Source: Gnetum montanum
Taxonomy: Eukaryota; Streptophyta; Gnetopsida; Gnetales; Gnetaceae
Assembly (NCBI GenBank): GCA_015680685.1
Contig: MNCI01010025.1
Coordinates: 13,162-77,161, forward strand
DNA: 64,000 nucleotides
Reading direction: 5' to 3'
Positions 13,561-23,829 of the stretch are shown in pieces. Position 1 is the first letter of the stretch; each line of letters begins with the position of its first letter. The notes beneath the pieces were generated by a model. That model was given only the letters and a program-made list of their open reading frames with translations, was not told the DNA's origin and made no database searches. Both the position numbers and the translations under genes were made by a program.

Positions 13561-14949
13561 GGGCTTGTGTAGTCCCATTATAGGGCTATGCTAGCCTATA
13601 AGTATTTGCATAGTTCTACTAGGCCAGCAAAATTTTCATGTAGGGCTATGGGATCCTCATGGGTTAGTGTGGCATTTGTAGGATAGCACAACTTACATAT
13701 TTGTTCCTTTTTTTCTCTCTTTAATTTAAAATTTTGGTAGTGCAAGGTAGCGACTATGGAGCCGTGAATGGCAGTAGTGCATGAAAGGGGATGGTAGATG
13801 AATAGGAGGCAACAACTGTAGTTCAAAGTATCATGAATTGTAAGGTAGTATAGAGGCTGCAATGGCAAGAAGGTGGTGGTAGGAAAGGCTAGATGATAGT
13901 AGGGGAAGAAACACAGTGTTGTGAGGATGGGTTAAGAGTGACTTGGGAGAGTCCCTGGGGCTACACCTGAGCTATGTTGTGCACTGTAGGGCTACAAGAC
14001 CTTGTAAGTAAGCACTTGCAAGGAATCATGGTCATTTTTTAAGAAAATAATTATTGTTTTAATATATAAAAAAAGCATATACTTTTTGCAAGTTAGTTTA
14101 CTAAATCTAGTAGCTACATGAACAAGGATTAAGAGAGAGAATTTGGGTTTGCAAAATATGAAGTCTTATGTTAAATATTTAAAATATTTTTAAATTAATA
14201 ATTAATAAAAATTGAATTAAATTTTTATTTTCCCAAGATTAAAAATTACTAAATTTTATTAAATAGCATGGCTATTGAGAAATGCGATATCTTCCAAACC
14301 ATAAGTTCAATTGGGATGAAATTTATATAATTGGAATTGTCTTGATGAGTACTATGCATTGAACATGGTTTTATGGTCTAGAAACTAATTTGGAATTTTA
14401 TGATTTGAGACAACCAAAAATAGCCTATCTTGTTAAACTAACATTACTAGGTTGACATATGAAAAACCTAAGGAGTTTTAAAATGGCTTGGATAATTATA
14501 AATGATATACAAACCTTGAATGTAATGGTAATATTTTTACCCTACAATTTGGAAAGTATGATGTGAGCCTATTCACTCACATCAGGATTATATCCTAGGT
14601 ACTAAGGAGAAGTAAAACATGGTAACATTACTTGTCAATTATTTGTTTTTGTTATAAGTGTCATGAAAATAACCTTTATGAATTGGATAGTGATGAAACA
14701 ATCTTATGGCTAGATTGAATTCCTTAAACTTGCTAATGCATAGGTCTTAGGTGAGATGAATGCTGCTAAGTTAAAAGGATTAGGTGCTTATGACACTATG
14801 TTTTAAAAAAGACAAGAGCAACTTGGGCCATTGTTACTAACCTTTTGGAAGAAACTTAACAATGACCTTAATAAATTAACATTCTATCATCACTAAAAGA
14901 AGGGTAAGAGTTACCTGGACTGGTTTATCCTTGTCATACCAATGACTCT
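13561..14949. other. AT-rich DNA, no supported gene
   Basis: Nothing is recognisable. The 14040-14260 interval is especially A/T-rich. Just before the next element, 14790-14930 has a faint coding look on the plus strand (KKTRATWAIVTNLLEE, KEGKSYLDWFILVIP), too short and broken to assign. Confidence 0.5.
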
Positions 14950-15786
14950 TGTCATACGATATCGTAGGGAAGACGTAATATCATGTACGCGATAAACCAT
15001 AAGACATGGCTCTGCCTTGTTTGGCATAGATAGAATAGGAGTAGTGATGCTCTAGCAGTTTGACCACTCTAGAGATTTTATTATTTTTTCCGTGTTTGCC
15101 CACAGTGTGGTGAATGTAATTGTACGGTTTCTTATTTGAGTGTGATGTACTTGGACATGCACATGTCCGGAAATAAAGATCGAGATTACTTCATCATTGC
15201 AGCAGTCACTTTGTTATTTATTTATTTAATGTTATTTACTACTTTCTCTCTTATGCTTAAACTCCTAGAATGCAGTGTGACTACGACTTGATTACGAGCA
15301 TCTAAGAATGTGTACGGTTAGTCAAGGAATCAGTTACTCATTGTAATGCAGAATGAGTACGAATTCATTTCAAGCATTTAAGTGTGACTACTTGGTAGCC
15401 TAGTGGCATTCCAAGGATCTGTGCTTGGTAATCCTAGTGGTAGTCATGCACAAGGTCCAAGATGTGTATGGTTGATCAAGGAATCGGTTGCTCATTGCAC
15501 TTAGGCTAGATTAGATTTTCTTACCCTTCTCCTCATAGCTTAGCTTAGTTAATATTATTTTCCACTACCTTCAGGAGTAGCATTTGGTTAGAACACGTCA
15601 TACACCTCACTCTAGAATAAACCATACGTGAAAAATATAATACTAGTCCAGTTGGAAAGATAGTGAACTACGACCTAAGGATAACTGTCTAGGTGCCACA
15701 ACTAGTCCATTTATGAAGTTTGACCTGATCGCGCGTGCTACGCTCGTTTTGTACGGGTGAGTGTAGGGGTACCTCACCACTCATCA
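14950..15786 (+). mobile_element. 5' LTR of the Athila-like element
   Basis: The right end, TCATCA at 15786, is fixed by the primer site that follows and by the matching 3' LTR end. The left end is approximate: the sequence from 'tgtcatacgatatcg' has degraded GATATCG/GTACGCGAT words like those in the 3' LTR. Inside, a stretch of about 35 bp ('gtgtacggttagtcaagg' then 'aatcagttactcattg') recurs about 155 bp later with changes, so the LTR holds an internal duplication (about 15310-15500). Around 500 bp upstream of 15498 have no counterpart in the 3' LTR because of an N join there. Confidence 0.6.
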
Positions 15787-15805
15787 TTGGCGCCGTTGCT
15801 GGGGA
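15787..15805 (+). promoter_or_regulatory. Primer binding site (tRNA-Asp type)
   Basis: 'ttggcgccgttgctgggga' follows the LTR directly. It matches the TGGCGCCGTTGCCGGGGA site known from Athila-type elements, usually assigned to tRNA-Asp, with one C-to-T change. This site primes minus-strand DNA synthesis. Confidence 0.8.
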
Positions 15806-15918
15806 TGGTGCTAGTTATCTAGATTAGTTATATCATACCAGGTCACTGTATAGGACTTAACAATATATCTCTTAAAAAAGAAGTAATTATAAAAAGTCAC
15901 ATAAATTCACACACAATA

Positions 15919-18141
15919 ATGCCTCTCCTAAAAGATGATAATAATGCCACACTTAGTGAGGAAGTTCATTGGAGAACCAATGAGCTATATGATGATGAAG
16001 ATTGGAGCATACAACTTGAAGTGGGATTTTCTTATAAAAATCAAGAAAAACAATGTTATCACAACACATGAAGACATAACTTACTTGATGACGATGAACC
16101 CCCACTAGCCACTACAAGCTTAATGCAATTACAAGAGGCTGTTTGAATCTCATGTAGGCATCATAAAGAGAGCCTTCTACCCAGGCTCGATTTAAATAAC
16201 TTTCCCAAATGTTTAGGAGGCTATGACTTAGATCCGCATCAACATTTATGATGCTTGCACATGGAATAATATTGATAATAGTTGGCAAAAAATGAAGCTC
16301 TTTCCTATGACACTCGTTGACGAAGCAAAAGTATGGTATAGATCATTAAAACCAAATTTGATACGACACTGGTCAACAATGGTAGAAGTCTTTAACAAAA
16401 AATATCAATCCTACGCAAGAGTGTAAGCCTTGAGGAAAAAAATACAAGAGTGGAAACAAGCAAAACATGAACCCTTGGACATGGCCTTAGAAAGATATTA
16501 TGCACTGTTAAACAACTATCCAGGCCATGGGTTATTTGAGGAAAAGCTAATGTACCATATCATCGATGAGCTACATAATGAAACAAGAGAGACCTTAGGA
16601 ACGTATGCCCAAGGTCAACTATATGAACTACAAACCCATCAAATCCAAGAGCTTATTAAGTAGGTAGCAAAAGAAGAAGGAGAATAAGCTAGATGGGAGA
16701 ATGTTGAAAAAAATAAACAGGACCAAAATTACAACTTAACAAAGGTCCCTAATCATAACAAGGAGAAATCAACAATTCTCAAGGTGGAAACATCATCTTT
16801 GCCAATACAACAATTATTAGAAGAAGCTGAGGCAAATATCAATAAGATGTTGGACTAGATATATCAAAAGTGTGGAGAATATATCAACACCATTGGATAT
16901 AGAGTTTTAACAACCCAAGAAGTAGGAAAAAATAGTAGACATTCAGGAAAAAAGAATAAAGGAAATAAGCACTCAATTGCCAATCATATGTATGAATGTA
17001 ACATATGCCTATACGATCAGCCCAAAGGCCAATGCCCAATATTGTTACATCTATAGGAGCATTGGGGAAACACGTTACATCTATAGTTCGTACAAAGATA
17101 TTGTGTTCAATCATAGTGGCAACAATCCTAGTCATGGGGNAAATAAGCACTCAATTGCCAATCATATGTATGAATGTAACATATGCCNGATATCAAAAGT
17201 GTGGAGAATATATCAACACCATTGGATATAGAGTTTTAACAACCCAAGAAGTAGGAAAAAATAGTAGACATTCAGGAAAAAAGAATAAAGGGAATAAGCA
17301 CTCAATTGCCAATCATATGTATGAATGTAACATATGCCTATACGATCACCCCAAAGGCCAATGCCCAATATTGTTACATCTACAGGAGCATTGGGGAAAC
17401 ACGTTACATCTATAGTTCGTACAAAGATATTGTGTTCAATCATAGTGGAAACAATCCTAGTCATGGGGGAAGCCACCCTTAGATTGGAGGCACCTTTCAT
17501 ATTATCTGAATCCAAATTCTTATCACGTTCAACACCTTGTTTCTTCAAGTGGGCCAACATACTCTATCTCACCACAATACCATTCTCCACAATACTATTA
17601 GCGCATACCTCCAACATAACCACCACCTTGTGCACCTTATATTCCTCCTAACTTTCAACATTCTTATCCTTTCCCTCCTTCCACAATGCCACCAACTGTC
17701 CCTAAGGTGTTTGTGCCACAACAACAACCCACGAACAACACTTGTACTACTACTACCAACAGTAGTGAGAACCCTCAGGAACATCAAAAGCCTCCTTTCT
17801 TTAAACATGGTCATAGGAAGGGACAACAAAATTCCAAGGCCACTGCACCTTCCAACCTAGCACAGGTCCAACCCTATGGTGCATCCTTATCTTCAAATCC
17901 AATGCCTCATGTAACTTCATCAGGGCCACCAACTAATGCTCCAACAACCATACAACCCAATGAACACCACCATGGGAGGCATCATCCTAATACTTGCATA
18001 ATATCTAATGGTCACCAACATCATAGTGGGTCAACTCATTATCCAGGAACTACATCGTATAAAGTGCCCCACTATGCTTATTACAATCAAGTGTGTGAAC
18101 CCCAAGGGGATAAGTATAGACCAATTCCAATACTTCCATAA
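15919..18141 (+). pseudogene. gag: Gag of the Athila-like element, decayed
   Basis: The likely start is the ATG at 15919 (MPLLKDDNNATLSEE), about 115 bp after the primer site. The retrotransposon gag domain follows around 16260-16665: KLFPMTLVDEAKVWYRSLKP, then EWKQAKHEPLDMALERYYAL and PGHG. A zinc knuckle of the form C-x2-C-x3-H-x4-C (CNICLYDHPKGQC) is at about 17320-17360, with a nearly identical first copy near 16999 that has Gln in place of the His. The C-terminal part (17470-18141) is rich in Pro, Gln, His and Asn, as gag tails often are. Damage: several in-frame stops, a frameshift at a G-run near 17463, and an assembly duplication with two Ns in the middle. Gag forms the particle and binds genomic RNA. 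Confidence 0.8.
16861..17468 (+). repeat. Duplicated gag block around two single Ns (assembly join)
   Basis: The 279 bp at 16861-17139 recur at 17190-17468 with few differences. N at 17140 and N at 17188 bracket a third, 47-bp partial copy. Near-perfect repeats ending exactly at Ns indicate unmerged contig ends rather than a real tandem duplication, so the true gag is probably about 330 bp shorter. Confidence 0.75.
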
Positions 18142-19262
18142 TGCAAGGATCCTTATCTTTCATTTATTAATCCTTTCCATACTCAATTGATTGGTTATGG
18201 GGGATACCCCCCATTTCAATAACAAGTAGGATTAATAGATATTTTTTATTTTCTTTGATTTTACAACTTTTTGTTTTCCAATTTTTCATTTTTCAACTTT
18301 TTGTTTTATCTTTTTTATCTTTTTGTGTTTGTGTTTTCACGTTTTTGTAAGCAATCTCATCTATGAATAAAACACTCATGTGGATTATTGGTTGAGGTGT
18401 GTTTTATGTTATTAAGTCATGAGTAATCAATTATTTGGAATAGTGAGCCCATTACACCCACTCATCCACTCTACAAATAAGAGGTTCTGTTTGAGGGTAC
18501 AATGATATTCTTGACATTTTTAAAACTTAAAATTAATTTTGTGTTCATTGTACCCAGAATGAAGAAGGATGGACCAAGAGGGAATGATTAGAGTGTGACA
18601 TCAAGGGGACTTGTGGATTCTCTTTGGTGACAACTGTGGGTGTTATCATGCAATGTGGTTGTACTAAGATCCTTGTAAATCTAATGAAAAATGGGAGTAC
18701 GAGTAATCAAAAGGGCACTTGAACATCAAATGCTGGTTTAGGGGGTCCCACTGTTTGTGTAATTGTAGCTCATGTCCCATGTAGCATAGAATTTTCATCT
18801 CATTCCGGTGATATTTACATGTGTGTGTTTTGTGGAGTTAGTGCGGATTACAATTAACCCTTCTAGTGCTCATGGACACTTTAAGTGTGGTTACACAAGG
18901 GCATAATAGGTTGAAACCTACTTTGGGGAGGATCCACTTGTGTAATTTTTCATAATTTTGACTAATTCTCAAGCTCAAACAAATAATTTCTTACCCTCAA
19001 CTTAATTTTTCATAATTTTCTTTCCCTATTATTATCCCTCCAAATTTTAACGTTCCCATGTACCATTACATTCCCTTTTCTTCATAACAGCCAAATTTTT
19101 AATTGCTAAATTCACATCTTTATCATTACGAGTGCCTCTTGAATTAATGAAATTACCCTAGGATAACTTAATACTTGACAATGTCCTCAATTTACACCAT
19201 TAATTTCAAGAAAATAATTAAAAATTCAGTATTTTTCATGTGTCCCATATCACTAGGGATAA
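18142..19262 (+). other. Non-coding spacer inside the Athila-like element
   Basis: No motif of protease, RT, RNase H or integrase is readable on either strand. It opens with a T-rich tract (about 18236-18355) in which 'tttcaactttttgtttt' is partly repeated, then continues as ordinary AT-rich DNA. This is where pol would sit in a complete element. Confidence 0.55.
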
Positions 19263-19318
19263 GATATCGCGTACGCGATATCGCGTACGCGATATCATGT
19301 TCTATTTCTCTATAAATA
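19263..19318 (+). promoter_or_regulatory. Internal promoter-like module: overlapping palindromes plus TATA box
   Basis: The perfect 20-bp palindrome GATATCGCGTACGCGATATC occurs twice, at 19263-19282 and 19277-19296, sharing six bases. A TATAAATA box begins at 19311, 14 bp after the second copy. The same palindrome stands 18 bp before a TATAAA box in the 3' LTR of this element. The layout suggests a binding site for a dimeric factor upstream of a core promoter that would drive the ORF beginning at 19789. Promoter activity is inferred. Confidence 0.6.
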
Positions 19319-19339
19319 GGACATCCCCGCCACAACACT

Positions 19340-19788
19340 TAACATCATTTTTCCATTTACATGGGGGGAATTTTTGAAATTTTTCTCTACGACTTGCGAT
19401 TGCGTGACCCTTGCTTTTTCTCTCATATCTTACTCATTGGTGCTCCGATATTAATTCTGTTTGAACTTGCTTGAACCCGGAGTGTTTAGTTTAATCATGG
19501 GGGAGAGACACTTGCGGAAGAGTGCCTAATTTTTTTTGAAATTTATCATCACCCAAAGGACATCAATTAGGGTAATTAACACTAACACTTAGAAAAATTG
19601 TGCCAAAAATCATATGACCTTAGGTACACCAGGAGATTAAAATGAAATCCACCTAATTCATAGGACCCATTATTATAATTTTTGGGCACGATCACATGAT
19701 AAGATAAGATATTTAATTAAAGGCATGTAGTAAGGTATAACTTAAATTTGAAAACAACCTTACTAATGTTTGGCCCATGTGATTACAG
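19340..19788 (+). other. Probable 5' leader with an intron ahead of ORF2
   Basis: From about 30 bp after the TATA box the sequence has no good frame, then ends 'ttactaatg...gattacag' directly against the ORF2 ATG. TACTAAT (19761-19767) is a near-ideal branch-point sequence about 22 nt before the acceptor AG at 19787-19788. Possible donors are GGTAATTA near 19577 and AGGTACACC near 19622; neither is decisive. A purine run GGGGGAGAGA near 19500 resembles a polypurine tract but has no LTR next to it. Confidence 0.45.
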
Positions 19789-22600
19789 ATGGCCCTGAAA
19801 CGTGCACAGCAAGGGGGTCCTATTCAAGGTGGAGCAAAAAAACCTTGGAGAGGTGGAAGATAGGTCCCTACCAGATAACATGCAGAATAGGAGGTGCAAT
19901 CATTTAGCATCCATTAAGAAGAACCTCCTACTAGATGGTTCGGGTAGGTAGAAAGACGAGTTGCTGCTGCGCCTGAACCGAGACAACAACTCATGTTGCC
20001 CTCGGAGTGTGTTCAGGCTATCCATGAGAAGTACACATTTGCTACTATGATTGTGGAGCTAAAATTTGAATATTTTGTAGAGTTCACTCCTGAGGTTGTT
20101 AGGGATCACCTCAAGGGGTCTCCCTTATGGCCTGTCTTCTTTGAATGTGGTGCCTGGTACTTAGGTGAAATGTACCAGTTCAGGCACAATTAGGAGCAAG
20201 GCACCATAGTTAACATTTGCGGTGTGACAGTAGACTTTTCTATGCAGATGATTTTAGAAGTGTTAAACCTTCCGAATTTAGGCCCCCATGTTTCTTGGTT
20301 ATCTACCCAATTAAACCCTGATGTGCGAAAGGATTGGTTAGAGAAGGCTTATGGTAGAGATAAAGCTTTTGGTGAGCTGACGATGGAAGAGCGGTTTTAT
20401 TTCAAAATTGGAACCTATCACCTTTTCCCCAAAAAAGGCTTGAAAAGAATATCAACATATGTGGCTAGGGGATGTGTAGTGTTGATGGGAAATGTTAATG
20501 CTAACCTTCCCCATCTATATTTGACAGAGATCCTAAGGCGATTTGAAGAACAGAAGTCAGGGAAGATGGTACTACATTTTCCCTGCCTTATCATAAAACT
20601 GTGCCGATGGGATGGTATTTGGGGATACACAAATGAAGTCCTCCAAAAGGCCTAGAATGCTTCTTATGCTAAGTTATTAAAGGTGCCAACTCCAAGAAAG
20701 AGCACTGGCGAAGAGCTGAGACTAGATGAAGAAGAAGAATAGATGACTGGATCACTTGCAACTCAACTTGCAAGAGCCAGTCAACCTCCAACCATAGGTC
20801 CCAGCCAACAACAAGAAGCAGGACCCAGCATAGGCCAAGATTAGCCACCGCCACCACAAGACTATAGACCGTCGATGAGCCATCTTAGGACCATCATCCA
20901 GATGGTTAGTTGGGGAAGTTGTGATGACACAAATCTCTTCCACATCATCGATGATGTTGATCAGCCTACTATTTCATTAGATCACACAAGGGATGAATTA
21001 TCAATTCAAATAGGAGGAGGGGAAAGTAGATGGTCACAACAAATCCTTGGAAACACGACATCTTTTCAGGTGCAGTTAGAGACTGGTGAAGGGGCCACTG
21101 TGGTGGTCATGCAACACTAGGATTCCACGGGAGCTATTAAAGTGGTTGCTAACCATATCAAAGAATTCTTTAACATACCTATTGTGCCACCAGAAGATCT
21201 ACCTATTATGCCACCAAAGATCTTTCAGGAGAAAAAGATGCTCAAAATCTTTCCGTAATGTCAATGACTCCTGCGGAACATGAGGATGCACTGGACAGAT
21301 TGCTTAAAATAGGACAAGCTTTGACGTATTTATTTGACATCGCCCAAGATGTAACAGAAATTCAATTAGACCTCATTTCCATAAAGTGGAAGCTGGTCAT
21401 ATCCAAAGTAAGGGCAGATCATGCTGAAGCTGAAGTGAAAAAACTACAAGAGCATCTTGTAGCCTTACAAGCAGCACAGCAGGATCCTTTACAATTCATT
21501 CTTGCAGACCAGCTAGACAACTTTAGAATGGAGCAAATCACAAAGTTGATCCCAAAAAATAAGAAGGTGGCAGAAGAAAAGGATATGGCAACTTGGGATG
21601 CCTCTACAACACAAGCACAAACTCATGTGCATCTTAAGGCACTTAAGGCCTTAGCAGAAGAGAATAAGCAGTTGGTTGCAAATAACCTTTGGTTGACTTT
21701 TGTGGAGAAACAAAAGAATGTTCTTGATGAACACTTTCATCAGTTACAAGAATAGTTCATTTAATTCAACCGAGATGTAAGCCGTTTACCCAAAGAAAAT
21801 CAAACCCTCTCAATGGAGGAGGTACGTGCTATTCATCAAAAATTAGGTATTGAGATAAGCGCATGGAAGAATGAGGCTAAACGATAAGAGAAGCCAAAGG
21901 AGCATTTCCGTGATTAGGTGGGAATGTACAAGAAAATCTTGGAGAAGGAGATCCATATGGCCAAGGCCTAAATCAATAACATTAGTGCTCAGGAAACTAA
22001 TTGGAGGGCCATATTGGACACTTACGCCTTTGCCCACCAAGCGGAAGTAAGAATCAGGACCTACAGATCCAAGACTTGACTGAATACATGGAGTTGACAA
22101 ACCTTAGATATGCCAACCTAGCCATGTTAATAGCAGGACACTTGAGTTCAGAGCTTGAGTAGCAGGTAGCTTCCATCCATATCAAATATGAAGTAGAATT
22201 TGTAGAGCTCAAGAAGCTAGTTGAGAAACTAGATGTTGCAAATTCTAAGCTTGCGGTGGTAAAAGAAAGCTACCAGGGATAGAAAGATGTTGCAACCAGC
22301 TTCGGTTGATGGCTAACAGAGCTCCACAAATACAGAGATAAAGCTAGAGCCTATGAAGAGGAATAAGGGGTGTTCACGACATGGTATGTCAAGGCTAATC
22401 AGATGTTTCTACAACTAACCTATCCGTGGGAAGTGCTGACTCCGTCAAACATTAGAAAATTAGCATGGACCACACAAGATCCTCGGATCGAAGAGGAGAA
22501 GCTCCGGGACATTCTTCAACATTGTCAACCTTCAAAACTTAGAGCACGTGACAAAGGAAAAGCACCCATGGAGGAGCCATCACCACCAGAAACTACATGA
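19789..22600 (+). pseudogene. ORF2: long coiled-coil protein of unknown function
   Basis: The ATG at 19789 (MALKRAQQGGPIQGG) follows the splice-acceptor-like sequence. One frame runs to about 21240, shifts at an A-run, continues to about 22065, shifts again and ends at 22600 (EEPSPPETT), roughly 930 codons. An N-terminal region (about residues 65-290) has ICGVTVDFSMQMILEVLNLP, GELTMEERFYFKIGTYHLFP and GNVNANLPHLYLTEILRRF, loosely reminiscent of plant 'putative transposon protein' domains that accompany gypsy elements. Then comes a Gln/Pro-rich linker, and from about residue 490 long charged heptad-like stretches (HAEAEVKKLQEHLVALQAAQ, KQLVANN) that predict a coiled coil. No membrane segment or enzyme motif is visible. 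Many stops are TAG or TAA in Gln-like positions (19861, 19876, 19888, 20191). It takes the place of pol; its function is unknown. Confidence 0.7.
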
Positions 22601-22754
22601 GTTTCATTTTTTGTAGTGTAGTATTTTTTCTGTGTTGTGTCTTCCCACACTGCGGCATTAGTCCATTTCCTTTTCCAGTTAATAATCCCATACCTATCCA
22701 CTATGTAATCAATGAAGCTTATTCTCCTTGTAACTCGAGGATGAGTTTTTATTC

Positions 22755-22767
22755 AGTCGTGGGGGTA
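22755..22767 (+). promoter_or_regulatory. Polypurine tract of the Athila-like element
   Basis: 'agtcgtgggggta' lies directly before the 3' LTR start TGATGATACGC. Athila-type elements typically end their internal region with a GTGGGGG(A/T) tract, which primes plus-strand DNA synthesis. Confidence 0.7.
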
Positions 22768-23186
22768 TGATGATACGCAATTTACATAGGCCGCGATATT
22801 GCATCCCCCACGATATTGCGTACACAATATCGCGTCTTCTGTATGATATCGCGTACGCGATATCGCAGTCCGCCATCATATCTATAAAGAAGACACANCA
22901 CTTAGGCTAGATTAGATTTTCTTACCTTTCTCCTCCTAGCTTAGCTTAGTTAATATTATTTTCCACTACCTTCAGGAGTAGCATTAAGTTAGAACACATC
23001 ATACACATCAATCTAGACTAAACCATACATGACAAATATAATACTAGTCTAGGTGGGAAGATAGCGAACTGCGACCTAAGGATAACTGTCTAGGTGCACA
23101 ACTAGTCCATTTGCGGAGTTCAACTAGATCGCATGTGCTACGCTCATTTCATATGGTTGAGTGTAGGGGTACCTCGCCACTCATCA
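22768..23186 (+). mobile_element. 3' LTR of the Athila-like element, with an assembly gap
   Basis: It begins TGATGATACGC after the polypurine tract and ends TCATCA at 23186. From 22899 on it matches 15498-15786. A single N at 22898 joins 'gaagacaca' to 'cacttaggctag'; the 5' LTR has around 500 bp before that second point, so the LTR is almost certainly collapsed at the N and the listed 419 bp is shorter than the real one. Confidence 0.75.
22845..22890 (+). promoter_or_regulatory. LTR promoter: 20-bp palindrome plus TATA box
   Basis: GATATCGCGTACGCGATATC at 22845-22864 is followed by TATAAA at 22883. Imperfect copies of the half-sites (CGATATTGC, GATATTGCGTAC, CAATATCGCG) lie at 22793-22835. 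It has four CpG sites in 20 bp and is intact here although the corresponding part of the 5' LTR is degraded. Confidence 0.6.
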
Positions 23187-23371
23187 GTATAAATACCTTA
23201 GGTAAAACCCTTAAAGGTCACCTTGAGAGACATGTTTATTATCATAACACAAACTTTCATGTCTTAATTACAACTATCCTTTCAGGTCTAGTCATGCTAA
23301 TCTCAAGATTAGTTATGAAGAGACACCATGTTTGTTGTGTAGCAATACCATTTGGAAATGGGAATGTTACA
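23187..23371 (-). mobile_element. LTR D2, truncated copy
   Basis: From 'gtataaatacctta' to 'gggaatgttaca' this matches the right third of LTR D1 (about 10400-10582). It begins exactly where the Athila-like 3' LTR ends, so the latter probably inserted into it. The missing left two thirds are not recognisable before 14950. Confidence 0.6.
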
Positions 23372-23373
23372 AT

Positions 23374-23710
23374 GCATAAGTATTAATAAAAATATAATGT
23401 ATGGCTTATAATACCTATCATCCAGTACTTGTGGACAAATAAAACATGTGACAACAAAGTTATTAACCTATCAAATATGATGCCAGAAATCCATGCCACA
23501 ACACAAGTTGAGTCTTCATTAACTAACTCATTGAAGCACTAACTATCATGAAAGATATGTTGCCATAAATACTATCAAAAATTGATAATAATAATAAACA
23601 GTATCATGCATAAGTATTAATAAAATTATAACATATAACTCATAATAGTTGTCACCCAATACTTGTAGAAAACTAAAGCATGTAACAACAAAGTTATTAA
23701 CCTATCATAG
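23374..23710 (+). repeat. Tandem duplication with a 234-bp period
   Basis: 'gcataagtattaataaaa' begins at 23374 and again at 23608, and about 100 bp after each start agree (ending 'acaacaaagttattaacc' then 'tatca'). Part of the unit (about 23490-23610) also resembles 9900-10005 beside LTR D1. Confidence 0.6.
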
Positions 23711-23829
23711 TAGTAAAAACTTTAGGATCAAACAATCTCATAAGGATCTATTTTAAATTGGTACATAATTGGATTAAATTCAGCTTGCTAAGAAGGAACA
23801 TCTATTAAATCAATTATCTCACTAACAAG

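Larger units (their letters stand above)
14950..23186 (+). mobile_element. Athila-like LTR retrotransposon without pol
   Basis: Plus-strand order: 5' LTR, TGGCGCC primer site, gag with zinc knuckle, about 1.1 kb of spacer, a promoter-like module, a long coiled-coil ORF, a GTGGGGGTA polypurine tract, and the 3' LTR. The comparable LTR parts (15498-15786 against 22899-23186) are roughly 90% identical by eye, so it is younger than its surroundings. Primer site, tract and gag zinc knuckle are all of the type found in Athila-clade gypsy elements. Protease, RT, RNase H and integrase are absent: gag is followed by spacer and ORF2. It would therefore have needed pol supplied in trans. The bases after the 3' LTR are the internal part of LTR D2, so it appears inserted in that repeat. 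The left boundary and a target duplication are not certain. Confidence 0.7.

Noticed and set aside
13179-13594. Overlapping frames on both strands rich in Thr, Ser, His or Gly, Val
   Set aside because: Produced by the GGT/GAT low-complexity tract; no start context or motif.
14790-14940. Possible copia-type gag piece just before the Athila-like element
   Set aside because: Only about 40 residues with several stops and no diagnostic motif.
19490-19515. Purine run GGGGGAGAGA as a second polypurine tract
   Set aside because: No LTR start follows; the sequence leads into the ORF2 leader.
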